A DNA stretch of 64,000 nucleotides from Cinclus cinclus (Eukaryota > Chordata > Aves > Passeriformes > Cinclidae). This document shows, piece by piece, positions 1 to 36,665 of this stretch. The stretch's first letter is position 1; every line of letters begins with the position of its first letter. The stretch is taken from contig NC_085050.1 of assembly GCF_963662255.1 (NCBI RefSeq), positions 22,430,131-22,494,130 on the forward strand. Direction: 5' to 3'. Both the position numbers and the translations under genes were made by a program. A model generated the notes under the pieces. The model searched no databases. It was not told the origin of the DNA and saw nothing but the letters and a program-made list of their open reading frames with translations.

Positions 1-690
1 GTTGTCACATTTTTGAAAAAGAAAATCTGTTAAATCATTCTTTAAAAAATTTAGGTATCTAAAGCGACTCTTGGATGAAGGACAAAGCATATGAATCATC
101 TCTGAATCAGCTATTGTCATCTCTGCAATATTCATGTCTGCAAATATTTCGTATAGGTCATCCTGTGAGAAGTATAAATCTGTGATCATAATTTTCTTCA
201 TTGTCAGTGCTTTCATAGAGGTACCTGAATAGTCAAAGTTATACCTTTTAATGTCTGACAGTTGTGTTACATTGTTAGCATTGAAGTATTCAATGGATGT
301 GTGCCAAACAGTCTGAAAAATTTTCATAAGAGCATTCCAATCCACTGACACATTAGTCAGTGTCAGATTTTGTAACCTGGATCCTTGTCTGAAATTAGAT
401 AATAAAGCTACCAATTTTTTTACATTGCGATTTGTGATTTTTGACAATGACAGGCTTTCTGTAGTGTTTTGTATCACAACCCAATCAGAATTAGCTTGGG
501 ACTGATGATTCACTCTATACTGGAGTGGCAGGCTCTTGATTTTTTGGCTAGCACCATCTTCTGGAAAATTGTTAGAAACAGATGTAAAGATTTCATCTTC
601 CACAGACAGGCTGACATAGTTCCAAAAAGTTAATGTAAACAGACATTTGTAAAGAAAAAATTTTCTGATAAAGCTCATATTTTGAGTCAT
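1..690 (-). CDS. TLR1-family Toll-like receptor, N-terminal part (cut by window edge)
   Basis: An open frame of 230 codons runs from ATG at 690-688 off the left edge with no stop. It encodes the start of a type I membrane pattern-recognition receptor of the TLR1/6/10 family, which in birds pairs with TLR2 paralogues to sense lipopeptides. Residues 1 to about 29 form a signal peptide (hydrophobic stretch KCLFTLTFWNYVSLSV). The rest is irregular leucine-rich-repeat ectodomain with N-glycosylation sequons NTT, NLT, NVS and NVT, and repeat-like segments such as FRYLNFLKNDLTD. A second in-frame Met is at codon 5 (678), and an in-frame TAG lies upstream, so the start is one of these two. About 800 residues are usual, so LRRs, transmembrane segment and TIR domain lie outside. 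Its place beside FAM114A1, in opposite orientation, is that of the TLR1 family in tetrapods. I cannot tell which avian paralogue (TLR1A or TLR1B) it is. Confidence 0.9.
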   Translation of the reverse strand, partial: MTQNMSFIRKFFLYKCLFTLTFWNYVSLSVEDEIFTSVSNNFPEDGASQKIKSLPLQYRVNHQSQANSDWVVIQNTTESLSLSKITNRNVKKLVALLSNFRQGSRLQNLTLTNVSVDWNALMKIFQTVWHTSIEYFNANNVTQLSDIKRYNFDYSGTSMKALTMKKIMITDLYFSQDDLYEIFADMNIAEMTIADSEMIHMLCPSSKSRFRYLNFLKNDLTDFLFQKCDN

Positions 691-756
691 ACTGTTTTCT
701 ATTTCCTTCAAGATGCTCAATACTTCTCTTAACTGTCCATCTTTATTCTAATTCTG
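691..756 (-). other. 5'UTR portion of the TLR coding exon with splice acceptor
   Basis: Read on the minus strand, a T-rich tract (complement of the A/C-rich stretch 759-785) ends in CCAG at 760-757, a good 3' splice site. The exon would therefore start at 756 and carry about 66 nt of 5'UTR, including an in-frame TAG, before the ATG. This fits TLR1-family genes, where the coding sequence sits in one exon after non-coding 5' exons. No upstream exon is evident. Confidence 0.55.
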
Positions 757-2050
757 CTGGAAAACAAACAAACAAAAAACACAAGCAAAAACCAGATTGT
801 ATTATTAAGTAGCTGTGCAGTAACCATCAGAGAGAGATATTTTTTTAAGGTTACAATTTCTCATTTCTCCTTTTGATTCAAAAAGCAATGACATTCTTTA
901 TTGACAGAACACCACTGAAATTTTATTTGGCAATTATGGTGTATTTAACAAATAATGAATAGTTTCTTACAAAACATGTCTGATTTCACAGGTGTCTAAA
1001 ATTTGCTGCTTAGTTACAGAATTACTGCTGTGATAGTGTATTATGAAGGCTTCCTAAACTGTGTAATGCACTTTGATTAGAAAGTACAATAATTGGGTTC
1101 AGCAGTCATCCTCTCCTCAGATTCTCTCTTAAGGGATGTGAACTGGACTCAGAGACATCATTTTAAAATGTACTTTTGACAGTAACACTTGGACTGAAAC
1201 ATAGGATGGAGGTTCAAGAGCCTGAATCAAAAGATGAATGCCTTTAGATAGTTGAGATTGGATCATCAGTGATTCTTTTAACTGGGGAAACTGAGGTGAG
1301 GGTAGAATAATCTATATTTATGCCTTGGGAAAGTCCACAGAAGAGTTCACTTCTTGTCTGAGCTTGAGCATTTCCTGAATTTAGACTCTGAAGGTGGGGT
1401 GCTCACATGTCTGGTTTTCAGGTGTACACAGAGAACACCAGACACACACTGGGAATATTTGCAGGCTACACCAAAATATATCAGTTGTAGAACACCTGTA
1501 CACAAAATCCAGCTGTGATCTAAGGACACTGACCTCAAACATCTCTGTTGCGAAATGGAGGTTTATTTAAACAGAATTTAGAGGAAAAAAAAATCATAAT
1601 GTGCTTTGCTTTGGTTTTCCCTATTAGAGGTCACTTTTTTTCTTTCTTTCTGAATGTAGAAGTTTAGGGTAGCCAGCCTCTCTTTGTTTAAGTCAGCCAT
1701 TGAGAATACTGTCTTAAATCTCCTTTTAGATATTGCATAAATCCATTAGACTGCCCCTCCAAAAGAGGAACTGGTAAGATCTTGGTTAACACTTTTATAT
1801 GTGTAAATCTTATTTAAAGTTGTTTTCCAGATTTATAATATCTTTTTATTAATGACTGCACTGGCCTTCAACTTTCCCTTGATACTGAAGGGGCTAAATT
1901 GTGAGTTTATATTTCTAATGACTATATGATGAGGCAGAAGCTATCATCTGATGGACTGATTCACAGCTTCAAGGACTACATTCACTGCACCACTAACCAT
2001 TCCATAAGCTTTCTCAGAATTACTGGGGCAAAATATATGTTCCAATCTAA

Positions 2051-2089
2051 CAAAAAAAAACAAACAAAAAAAAAAAAAAAACAAAAACC

Positions 2090-2125
<36 letters not shown>

Positions 2126-2127
2126 AA
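2051..2127 (+). repeat. Poly(A) followed by (AAC)n simple repeat
   Basis: A-rich sequence with scattered C passes into about a dozen AAC/ACA units. It could be the degraded tail of a retroposon, but no element body is recognisable upstream. Confidence 0.85.
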
Positions 2128-3372
2128 CCCCTGAGTTAGTTATTTTATAAAGAATGCATGAAACTAAGCTTGGAAATCATCTAGAAATAGTGGGGTAATG
2201 TGGCAAAGCTATTCCAGCCCTTTTCCAAATTCTCATTTGGAAAAATTATATGCATCACAGCCCTCAAAAGAATTTGGGCATATTCAGTCCTGTTCTTCTG
2301 ATTGTTAGGGCAACCCTACTAAAGTATTTATAATCAAATAAAATATGTAGCTTCAACAGAAACGTGGAAAAAAAATCTATCTTTAAGTCATTATTCCTTC
2401 TTCAGATAAAATTTCAGCAATATCCAAGGACTAGATGAAAAAAGAATATATGATTCTTCTACATGTGTTTTATTTTCTTTCTCATTCATTTATCCTAGCA
2501 TTCAGTCAAATTATTTATGAGTAACTTCAAACTTTCTTTAGAATAGCCTATGAAGCAGCACAAGTAAAAACTTTTATAACATATAATCTGTGATTTGAGG
2601 GCTAATGCTGTAGAAATTATCCTTTACAGTAATATCACTTTTCATTCAGTAGTATCCTCATGTCCTCAAACTTGATAAAAAAGCTTAATCAAGAAAAGCA
2701 GTCCAGGAGAGTAGGGAAGCCAAGAGCATAGCAGGAAAGTGTCCTGTTTAAAGAGTGGGGGGGGGGATTAAAAAAAAAGAGGTTTTAAGAGTTTTTCCAA
2801 TATAAAATTGGTATAAACTGCCTAAAGTGCCATATAAGAAATATACAGAATATATTTATTTAGCTAAGGCAGCTCACTATTAAGGCATGCACTTCGCAAG
2901 TTACCAGCATAGAAAAAGACTCTAATGTTACAAACATGCCTTTCACAAGGATGAGGCACATGATCAAGTTAGACCCATTCCTGCACTGTAGAAAAATTAT
3001 TGCCATCACTCTGCCTTCCTTAACTATGGGTGTAGTGCTAATAAAAAGACACTGTTACTTGGACAGTTTCTTTGAATAAATATTCTGAACACAAGCAACG
3101 TTACCATTGTTGCTTACCCATACACTTGAAAGAACGCTGTACACTTGCTATGGAAAACAAGGCTCATTTTCAAATAAGATACAGAATATAAAGCAATTCC
3201 AGCTAACTAGCATCAGCACAAAGTCAACAAAATTAAAACTTTCTCACCAGAAATCCCTGCTGTCCGACAAAGCAGAAAATGTTTTCAGGAAAGCACAAAA
3301 AGAAAACTTCCCGTAACTCTATCCTACTGAGTAACAATACTTAGGAACGCCCAAATTTTTATACACGTTTGT

Positions 3373-3384
3373 GCCATCTACTGG
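3373..3384 (-). promoter_or_regulatory. Candidate CTCF core motif
   Basis: The minus strand reads CCAGTAGATGGC, which fits the CTCF core consensus CCASYAGRKGGC at every position. It lies between the TLR gene and FAM114A1. A 12-bp match is only suggestive; occupancy cannot be judged from sequence. Confidence 0.35.
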
Positions 3385-6094
3385 CAGCTTGTGAAATGGC
3401 TTTTGCTTTCCTTCAGACGTATTTTTCACATACAACATTACTGTAATATCCCCACTATTCTATTATTATTGAACTTTGTGTTTTTATGTTTTGCAATACA
3501 TTAAGCAGAAGAAAAATTAATCTTTTTACCAACTTTCCGGCTTCATTAAATTAATTTGAAAATAAGTACTTCTTTTGAACAAGAAATTCAAACATCTTCT
3601 TATCTGAACTTAATAATTACCTAAATCTATATGCATTATTGTAATTTTTTGTCCATTTTGCTACACCAATTTAGTTGTCAGACTCTTATCAAGGCAGGTT
3701 TATAAAAGTACCCTTAGTCTTACTTTAATTTCCATTTAATGGGAATGGAATAATAATCCCTCTCCTACTCCAGCAGTGTTGTGATTGAGTTAAACAGTGA
3801 ACACGGAAACATTGAGTGGGGTTTGTCTGTTTTTTTTTTTTTAATTAAAACTGAGTAGTGACTTTGGTACTGAATGCCCAAACACAGGGTTATTGTCTTG
3901 GCAAAGACATAAACCAGTGTCTCTTTATTTCTGTATAATGTTGGTCAGAAATTCCACCATAGCTGAGATCTAAATACAGAACTGCGACACTAGAACCTAC
4001 ATTTCTGTGTTAGTATATCATAACACATTAATGATTTAATATTTCAATGATTCAGGAAGCAGAGAAAATAATCTAAAAATTACTTTTTCACTTTGAAAAT
4101 TATTCTGTAGATTATACTGAATTTCTGGGCCTCAAGTGAAAAGACGTCATCCAAAAATGAAATGGCAACATAGGACAGGTATTAGGCAACAGAATATGGA
4201 AAATTCTCTGTTATAATGCTGATGAGTTTTATAGTAGTACTCTATGATTTTATGATTCATTCTCCACTTCTGTCAATTCAGACAAGACTATTCACAGCTG
4301 ATTTCCAAATGACACCTCATAATGATGCTACATACAAAACTCCCCATTGCTCTTAGCTGGAAAGACTTTGCTATCCATCCTTGGGATGAGATAAAATCCT
4401 AAGGTCATCCTAATACCTTGCTTCTACCAAATATTCATTCCTGTTTTGTATGGTAACAGCTGAACTGCTTGAACATAGCCTACATATTACTGTGCTGAAT
4501 ACAGAACCAGATGTACAATTGGTACTGTGTATTAACTCCTGTAAGATAGAGACTCTTATTCCAGAGGCTCTTTTCAATTCAGTGACTGTGAGCTGCCACT
4601 GGCATTGTCTGTATGCCTACGCACTATAAAAACAGATGAACAATATATTAAACAGCAAAATAAGCATATTACCATTAATTGTATGCCATTAATCCTTCAG
4701 ATTTACCACTCAGATTTACCAGTGCAATCACTGGAGGTAGATTAACAGTCCATGAATGCTTTGCATACTTCCATGTTCTATTAAAAGTAGCCAAATGTAT
4801 TTTCACCTTTATTTTTATGTATTTATTAAAAGGCAGGTATCTTTTCTGAAACACATTGGATAGGTGATGACAGAGTAATAACAAACATCAGTGAAATCTG
4901 AGATGAGTGGAAGTGTTCAATCTCTAATGCTTAATTATTCCAAAACCATTTGCAATATTACCATAGTGAAACAATACAAGTAAAATTAATTACTGAAAAT
5001 TGAAAGAGAAAAAAATTAGAAAATGCTAAGTGTAAAAGTCTTAAATTCAAAAAAGTAGTTTAGAAACTTAGAAAATGTATGCATCCTTATATCCAAACAG
5101 ACAGACATCCACATTCATGTACATATAATGTCAATTTCACCCTCAGGTGATAACTTTGTGTTACAACAGTGATTAACAATGTCTTGCACTAATAATGTCT
5201 TGCAGTTCTATAGCATGCATGGTTATGTAAAAAAATGTGTAAAACTGACAGTGCAAGATCCACGTTACAGTCAAAATCATTATCTGTCATGGGTTAGACA
5301 AACTCCAGCTACTGTGATTCCTCCTAAGATACTGCTCTTACTCTTCCACAAGCTCCACTGAAAAGCAGAGGAAAATCCCTAGGGCCACTCTAGAATTCAT
5401 TTTCAATAAATATATCTAACATTAATAAATTACCCATCACTGCCCGACACAAAGTCTCACTGAAAGACTTTCAAAAGAAACTTATTATGTAGGGCTACAA
5501 ACACTTGGTGTGCCACCAACTACCTTAATGAGAAACTTCAGAGACTTATGCCTGGTAAATGTCTAAGTGACATAGCATAATCGGTATTTGTGAAACACAC
5601 TTGAGAACTGGGGCTTTGTTTTGTGACCTCTTGGAATAGCTCTCCTCAATGTCTCACAATGTTCTGGTTTGCCTCCTGTGTCAAAAGTCACTTCTCTCGT
5701 TGGCAGACTAGTGACAGAAATGACGCTATTATGAACCGTGGAATCGCCTTTTATCACTGTTAAAGGGCATGCTTCTTAAAATGAGGCGGCAAAAAGAGGC
5801 ATGGGTATATGGAAATGCACAGAAACAAGAACCACAGGCTGTTGGGAAAAGCCTGAAACCTGAAGCTTGCTCAACCAAGTGTTTCACCAACTGACTGGAA
5901 ATGCGTGCGCGCACCGCTGGCTTCTGTCAAGGGCATTTCCTGTAAACACAGCGGTAACGCAGGTGCCAAGCGGTATTTGAAAAGCTACATCTCGGTTTAA
6001 TTCCGCAACCCCACGGGTCTGTAAGTGCTTACTTTGAGGAAGGATTAGACTTTCCAAAAAGAGAATAATATTTTTTTTATGCCAGCTCAGCAAC

Positions 6095-6316
6095 TGTATT
6101 TATTTGGACTTTTTCTCTCACAGGATGGCTGAGCACTAAACCGGCTTCCCAGCGAAGCAGCCACAGCACCAAGCTTGTCCGAGTCCAAGAAGCGTTTGGA
6201 GACAACGCTCTCAGCAGGCGCTGTGATTCTTGCGGTGTCCTGCACAGGCCCAGGAGTTGGACTCGTTGATCCTGACAGGTCCCTTCCAACTCGGCGTATT
6301 GTATGATTCTACGAAA
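6095..6316 (+). mobile_element. CR1 LINE 3' end (5'-truncated)
   Basis: The sequence follows the avian CR1 3' untranslated end: degenerate matches near 6140-6190 (CAGCACCAAGC, AAGAAGCGTTTGGA), then CAGGAGTTGGACTCGTTGATC, GGTCCCTTCCAACTC, and the terminal TATGATTCTA-type tag at about 6300-6312. It is 5'-truncated, as is normal for CR1, and lies directly against the FAM114A1 CpG island. The 5' limit is approximate because divergence rises there. Confidence 0.85.
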
Positions 6317-6329
6317 TTCACCCCTTTTC

Positions 6330-7450
6330 CCCCTCAGCGCGGACGCCGGGGTGCCGCCGGCCCTGAGGGAAGCACTGCCGCAGGCCACGCCCGACGCTCC
6401 GGGCCGGAGCTTCCAGCGAGGTCTCCCACGCCGGGGGCCCTGAGGAGCGGCCATGGCGGCCGGGGCGCCTCCCCGCGTTGGGTCAGAGAAGCCTGGAGCC
6501 CGAGGACTGCTCTGCCCCTTCATAGCAGGCGTCCGCCTCACACAGCCGGAAGGCGAGTGGGTCACAAAAGCCAGCCCTCCCTCCTCCCTAGGGCCGGCCC
6601 GGGCTGCCTGGCCCGCTCTGCCTCCTCCCCCCGTTGCTGCCGACGTGGCGGGGCGGGGAAGGGAAGGAGTCGAGGGCGCGCCGGTCGGGGCACTGCTGAG
6701 CGGTAAGGAGCACGGCGATTTCTGCATTTTCTGCCGCTTTTGACAGTGGCTGCGACACATAGCTCTGTCCCAGAAGGGAATTTCGAAAAGGGAACAAAAG
6801 AAAAGAAGCGGGAAGTTGTGGCCGCTGCGGGCTTGTGGGAGCGGCGCCTCGGCTGCTCCTGCCCCGCCTCGGGCAGGGGGCAGAGGGCAGCGGGGCAGGG
6901 GGAGCTGCCGGCGGCGGGCGCCTGCCAGGGGAGGTTCGCCTGCGCTCGCCGTGTCCGCAGCGTTCCGCGCAGGCGGAGCGGCTGCGGGCATCGAGCGAGA
7001 GGGGAGCGAGGTGCAGTGGCCAGAAAAGTTATTCCTCCCTCCCGAGGCTCGGGGACGGTGGTTGGTGCCCGGAGGCGCCCGGCGGCGCCCGGCGGCGGCT
7101 GGGCTTTGCTTCCTAGGAGAGATGAAACTCTTCGGACGGACGCTCGGCAGGTGCCGTCACCTCCGGCCCCTCAGCGCGGCTGGTCGGTGCGGGCCGGGCA
7201 CTCCCCTGCCGCCGGTCTGGGCCGGCCTTTGCATCTCCCTCACGAACTCCCCGTTCAGTAATTCCCTTTGGGCGGAGCTGTCCGAGTTGATTTGGATCCG
7301 GACAGTCTCACGGATGAGAGGCTGAGTGACGCTGACCCCGGTGCAGCCCGGCTCCTGTGTTATGACAGACGCGGTAATTTGCTGTTACGTGCCGTGCTGC
7401 TGGAAGGAAGGTTCAGCAGGGACCGTGGCCCGAGTGGTACCCAAAGATGA
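6330..7450. promoter_or_regulatory. FAM114A1: CpG island with FAM114A1 promoter and probable non-coding exon 1
   Basis: This is the only strongly GC- and CpG-rich stretch in the window. It holds GC boxes (for example GGCGGGGCGGGGAA near 6648-6661), has no obvious TATA element, and sits 1.6 kb upstream of the first coding exon, so it is the expected housekeeping-type promoter. Exon 1 must be here because coding exon 2 starts with a splice acceptor at 9061-9062. Possible donors include CAG/GTGCCG near 7150 and GCG/GTAATT near 7375, but I cannot choose between them. Long open frames in the island on both strands are composition effects. Confidence 0.8.
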
Positions 7451-9062
7451 CCCAGGACTGCAAAAATTCATTTGCACGTCTGTGTGATCCTTTAAAAAGT
7501 GCCGGGCTCAGAGATAGTCCCATTCAAAATGATGAAGTATGTATGTAAAGGTTTTACAGGTTTTAATGGAGCAATTAATGATGGAATTTGGTTTACAAAT
7601 AAAAGATTCTCCTTAAGTGATGCTGACCATCACACAGTGAGTAATGTTAAAACAATAGCAATACTTCCATACACTAAAGCATTTAATAATATTTGCTGTA
7701 TTTTTAATGGACTACCGTCAAATGCAAAGATTCTGACTTGAGAATTCATGTTTTCTGAGGAAATTCATGTTTTCAGTGTAAGCTGAAGTAATACAAATGG
7801 TAATAAGTGCTTACTTTTTTACTTATGTTTCTTGTTCACTGATCCAAAGTGCTACTCTTGGAACTGTTTAAACAAGTGATCTACTTTCACATTAGATAAA
7901 CAGGCTGCTAAAGCTATAGATGTATATGCTTCTGTAGATTTTAATAAAATATACTCATTTAAATACATGCTTCTCTGGCAAACTTCTCCTGAATCCCAGT
8001 TATATTTTGCTTTTTTGCCTTTTTTTCCCCTCTGTTCTTCAGTCTCTCATAGAACCTCCATTCTTCCTGACAGATGCAAATCTTTGAGCCATATTTAGTT
8101 AATATGAGAGTCAATGAAAAGACATCTACAGAGGGGACTATACAAGTCTTTTTATGCCATGCCATGCCACTCAACATTTTGCAAGCTCTCTGTCAAGGAT
8201 TGTCTTCTGAGTGCCAAGTATATTGTTAGTACCAACAAATAAGTGTTAGTAATCACAGACCAACAGTCCTTTTGGACTCTGGCAGTGCCACTCCTTAATC
8301 AGCTGCGGAGCTTACTCCATGGCTTTATCTTTGCCCATCAGTAACTACTTCATACAAGCTTACCTTGGCTTCAAAACTGAAGTTTAATCACACAACTGAA
8401 ATTTTAGGAGATGATGAGAAGTGTTGCACTCCCCAAAGAGCAAGACTTTGGGACAAGCGTTGCAAAAACAGTGTGAGCAATGACTCTCTGTCATATGTCT
8501 GTGTCTGTGAAATGGCTCTAGGGCCCATGGCCTGTCATGTTCACAGATTATGCCCCTTCTCAAACACATGAATATCACCACAGTCTTAGTTACAGAGAGT
8601 TATCCTCCCCTCTATCAGTCAGCAGTTGTAGGAACCTGTGTATGTCACAATGATGAAAGGGAGAGCAAGAGCTGTTTGGCTATTGCAGCTCAGATTATTT
8701 TGTTTTGCAATGGTCTTTCATACACACTTGAGAGTGAATATAAAAATTAATCATATAGAAACTCTTACATTTGATTTCTCCTGACAAATTAATATCCTTT
8801 CACCCTCACTAAGCCATATTTTGGATAACAGTAATGCTGTTCTTCATATCTGAGTGGGATCCTGCAGAGTGAGTGGAGTATTTACAATATTATCCTGATA
8901 CCAGTGCCAGCGTGATGCATGTGCCACAGGGCTCCGTGCTTTAGGAAGTCTTACATCAAAGCTGTATTCTTTTTCCTCAGTAGCATATGGTAAACACTGT
9001 GTATTTTATAATAAACACTCAAATGTATATGGTACCTAAAAGACTTTAATTTCTGTATTCAG
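7451..9062 (+). other. FAM114A1: FAM114A1 intron 1 (3' part)
   Basis: AT-rich sequence between the CpG island and the first coding exon. It has no recognisable exon or mobile element. It ends in a polypyrimidine-like stretch and the CAG acceptor at 9060-9062. Confidence 0.6.
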
Positions 9063-9070
9063 AACTGAAA

Positions 9071-34686
<25,616 letters not shown>

Positions 34687-36665
34687 CAGCAACCACAGAC
34701 CCGAAGTCTTGAGCTGTGCCAAGAGAAGAGATGGTACAAGAGATGTCTGGCCACTAGAGTTCTTTGAAGACACTAAATGCGGTTTTGCACACACAGTACT
34801 GAACAACATTTTAAAACTCTTTCAGACTTTCAGACTTTAGAAGTAGTTAGTAAAGTGAGTAATTTCCAGTACAGTTCATGCTTTGCATTAATTTAAACAG
34901 AAGTTTATTGATATTAGCATTGACTTTGACAGATTCTAAATGTTTACCCTTTCAGTTGTAAACATTGTATGAAACAAATTGGAATGTAAAGTTTCTTAAA
35001 ACATTTCACTTCGAATTACCATCTATATTGTTTATATTATAATTGTAGTTTCAAAAGTATGTTTCAGAAGCTGGTTTCAGTATTTAATTTTCGCCAACAT
35101 GAACAAATTATTATGGTGTTGAGCTTGTTAAATATTATTTCCAGTAGCAAATAATAACGTCATATTAATATCTACCACTAACATAACACTTTGTATTGAA
35201 GTAGTTGCACAGCAATAGGTATTAACTTTAGTAAATGATGGAGGTTATGCATAAAGAATTATACTGAAAAGATATTATCTGAGCCAGTTAATATTACAGG
35301 TATAGCTCTGTATTTGCTGACCCATAAGTTTATATTAATTTACACCTATTTCTTCATTTCAGTGGTTGAACAACACAGGAGACAAAAGTAATTTTTTTAA
35401 TATGCAAGGGATAGAAAATTTCCTTTTTGTTTGGTAATCGGAACACCTGCTAAACAACCTTCTCTCAGATGTATTAGTGGTTTAAAACTTTGGGGTTTAC
35501 AGATGCTTACAGTTCAGAAATAGAAGTTGTAGTAAGAAGTTATGAAAGAATTGCTTTGGGTGTGGAGGTCATCTGTCAGACCAATCACCTTTTTTTGAGG
35601 CAATAGCTAGGGCATAAACAAGCAATAGGAATAACATTTCATAACAACACTAGCAAACATGCTAATTTGTTGTAAAATCTTTAGCTTAAAATCCTGAGCT
35701 TTGGACCTAAGAATTTGTTTAGGCTAGTTTACCTCTTAGACAGGAAGAACCTTTCAATATTTTACATAGACTGTTCTCTTGGATTTTTTGTCATTTATTA
35801 TGTTTCTTTCCATTATTTTGTACTTTTTTTTCTCTTGGTATACTTATGAATTGTATTTAAGTGCTAATTTTTAGAGTTAACATTTTAATACGTTTAAACA
35901 TAATTCATACATCATAAAAATAATGAAATAGAATGTGAAGCAGTTTCTGTGTTTGATAGAAAAGAGAAACCATGTATCTGCTTTGCATGTGGTAACTTCT
36001 TTGAGTCCAAATAAGAGGACAGAAAGGTCATTTTGTATTTTACACTACTGTGGTCCCTGTTCTGCTGTCACACTTTCAGTGACTTTTCCATTTTTTGTTA
36101 TTTAGAGATGAGATTTTCCCTATCCCTGAAATAAGGTTTTTTAGGCAAAACTTATTTTCTGGCACCCTGCAATTTAACAGATGTGAGATATCTTTCTGAG
36201 TAAGTAGAAGATGTACAGTCTTCAAATTTATTTGTACAGGCTGCATATAATATCAGAAGCCTCAGGGAATAATATTTGAAATCATTGAGGGGCATTCTTA
36301 AGATAAAGATTGCTTGTCTGAGATACTCCTTACTAGAGGTTTCACTGTGTTGCTTAAATCATGCATTTATGAATGAAGTACCTTACCCTGATGTAAAAGA
36401 AGTTACAAAAAGTAACATGGAGATTTAAAGTATTTACATCCATACAATGTAGGCAGGGAAACAGGGCAGGATATAAGCATAAGGATACTCCATCTGATCT
36501 TAGATTCAATCATCTTGTCCTAGGAAAACTGAATGTTGTATCTTTAAATCAATTTTAGGTAAATAATATTTCAGTAGAAAAGTACTGTATGGACATAGCC
36601 AGAATATTTTATTTACACTGATTTGTATTTTTCCAGCAGTCGAATAAATCATTTGAGGTACTGAA
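34687..36665 (+). other. FAM114A1: Probable FAM114A1 3'UTR
   Basis: AT-rich sequence with no further coding signal follows the stop. By eye, the first canonical AATAAA downstream is at 36643-36648, which would give a 3'UTR of about 2 kb. Variant poly(A) signals could end it earlier. Confidence 0.4.
36643..36648 (+). terminator. FAM114A1: Candidate FAM114A1 poly(A) signal
   Basis: This AATAAA is the first canonical hexamer I see after the FAM114A1 stop codon. It is assigned only from position. Confidence 0.3.

Larger units (their letters stand above)
757..6090. other. Intergenic/5' flank between the TLR gene and FAM114A1
   Basis: No coding exon is recognisable on either strand. All open frames are short and lack domain or codon signals. 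Contents noted: a poly(A)/(AAC)n tract near 2051-2127, a 10-nt G run at 2757-2766, a candidate CTCF motif at 3373-3384, and a CR1-tail-like scrap near 4238-4256. CpG density rises from about 5700 towards the promoter island. Non-coding 5' exons of the TLR gene may lie here but cannot be placed. Confidence 0.6.

Noticed and set aside
4238..4256. TCTATGATTTTATGATTC, like a CR1 terminal tag; also AATCATAGAATCATAG near 42122 and ATCACAGAATCATAAATC near 16993
   Set aside because: Only the tag-like motif is present with no recognisable CR1 body next to it, so these are noted but not called as elements.
6077..6991. 304-codon open frame on the minus strand across the CpG island
   Set aside because: It covers the antisense of a CR1 tail and GC-rich promoter DNA. 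Composition explains the open frame (Pro/Ala/Arg/Gly rich); no domain or splice support.
6230..7325. Several overlapping plus-strand open frames of 93-173 codons in the CpG island
   Set aside because: Stop codons are rare in GC-rich DNA. The frames overlap one another in different phases and resemble no family.
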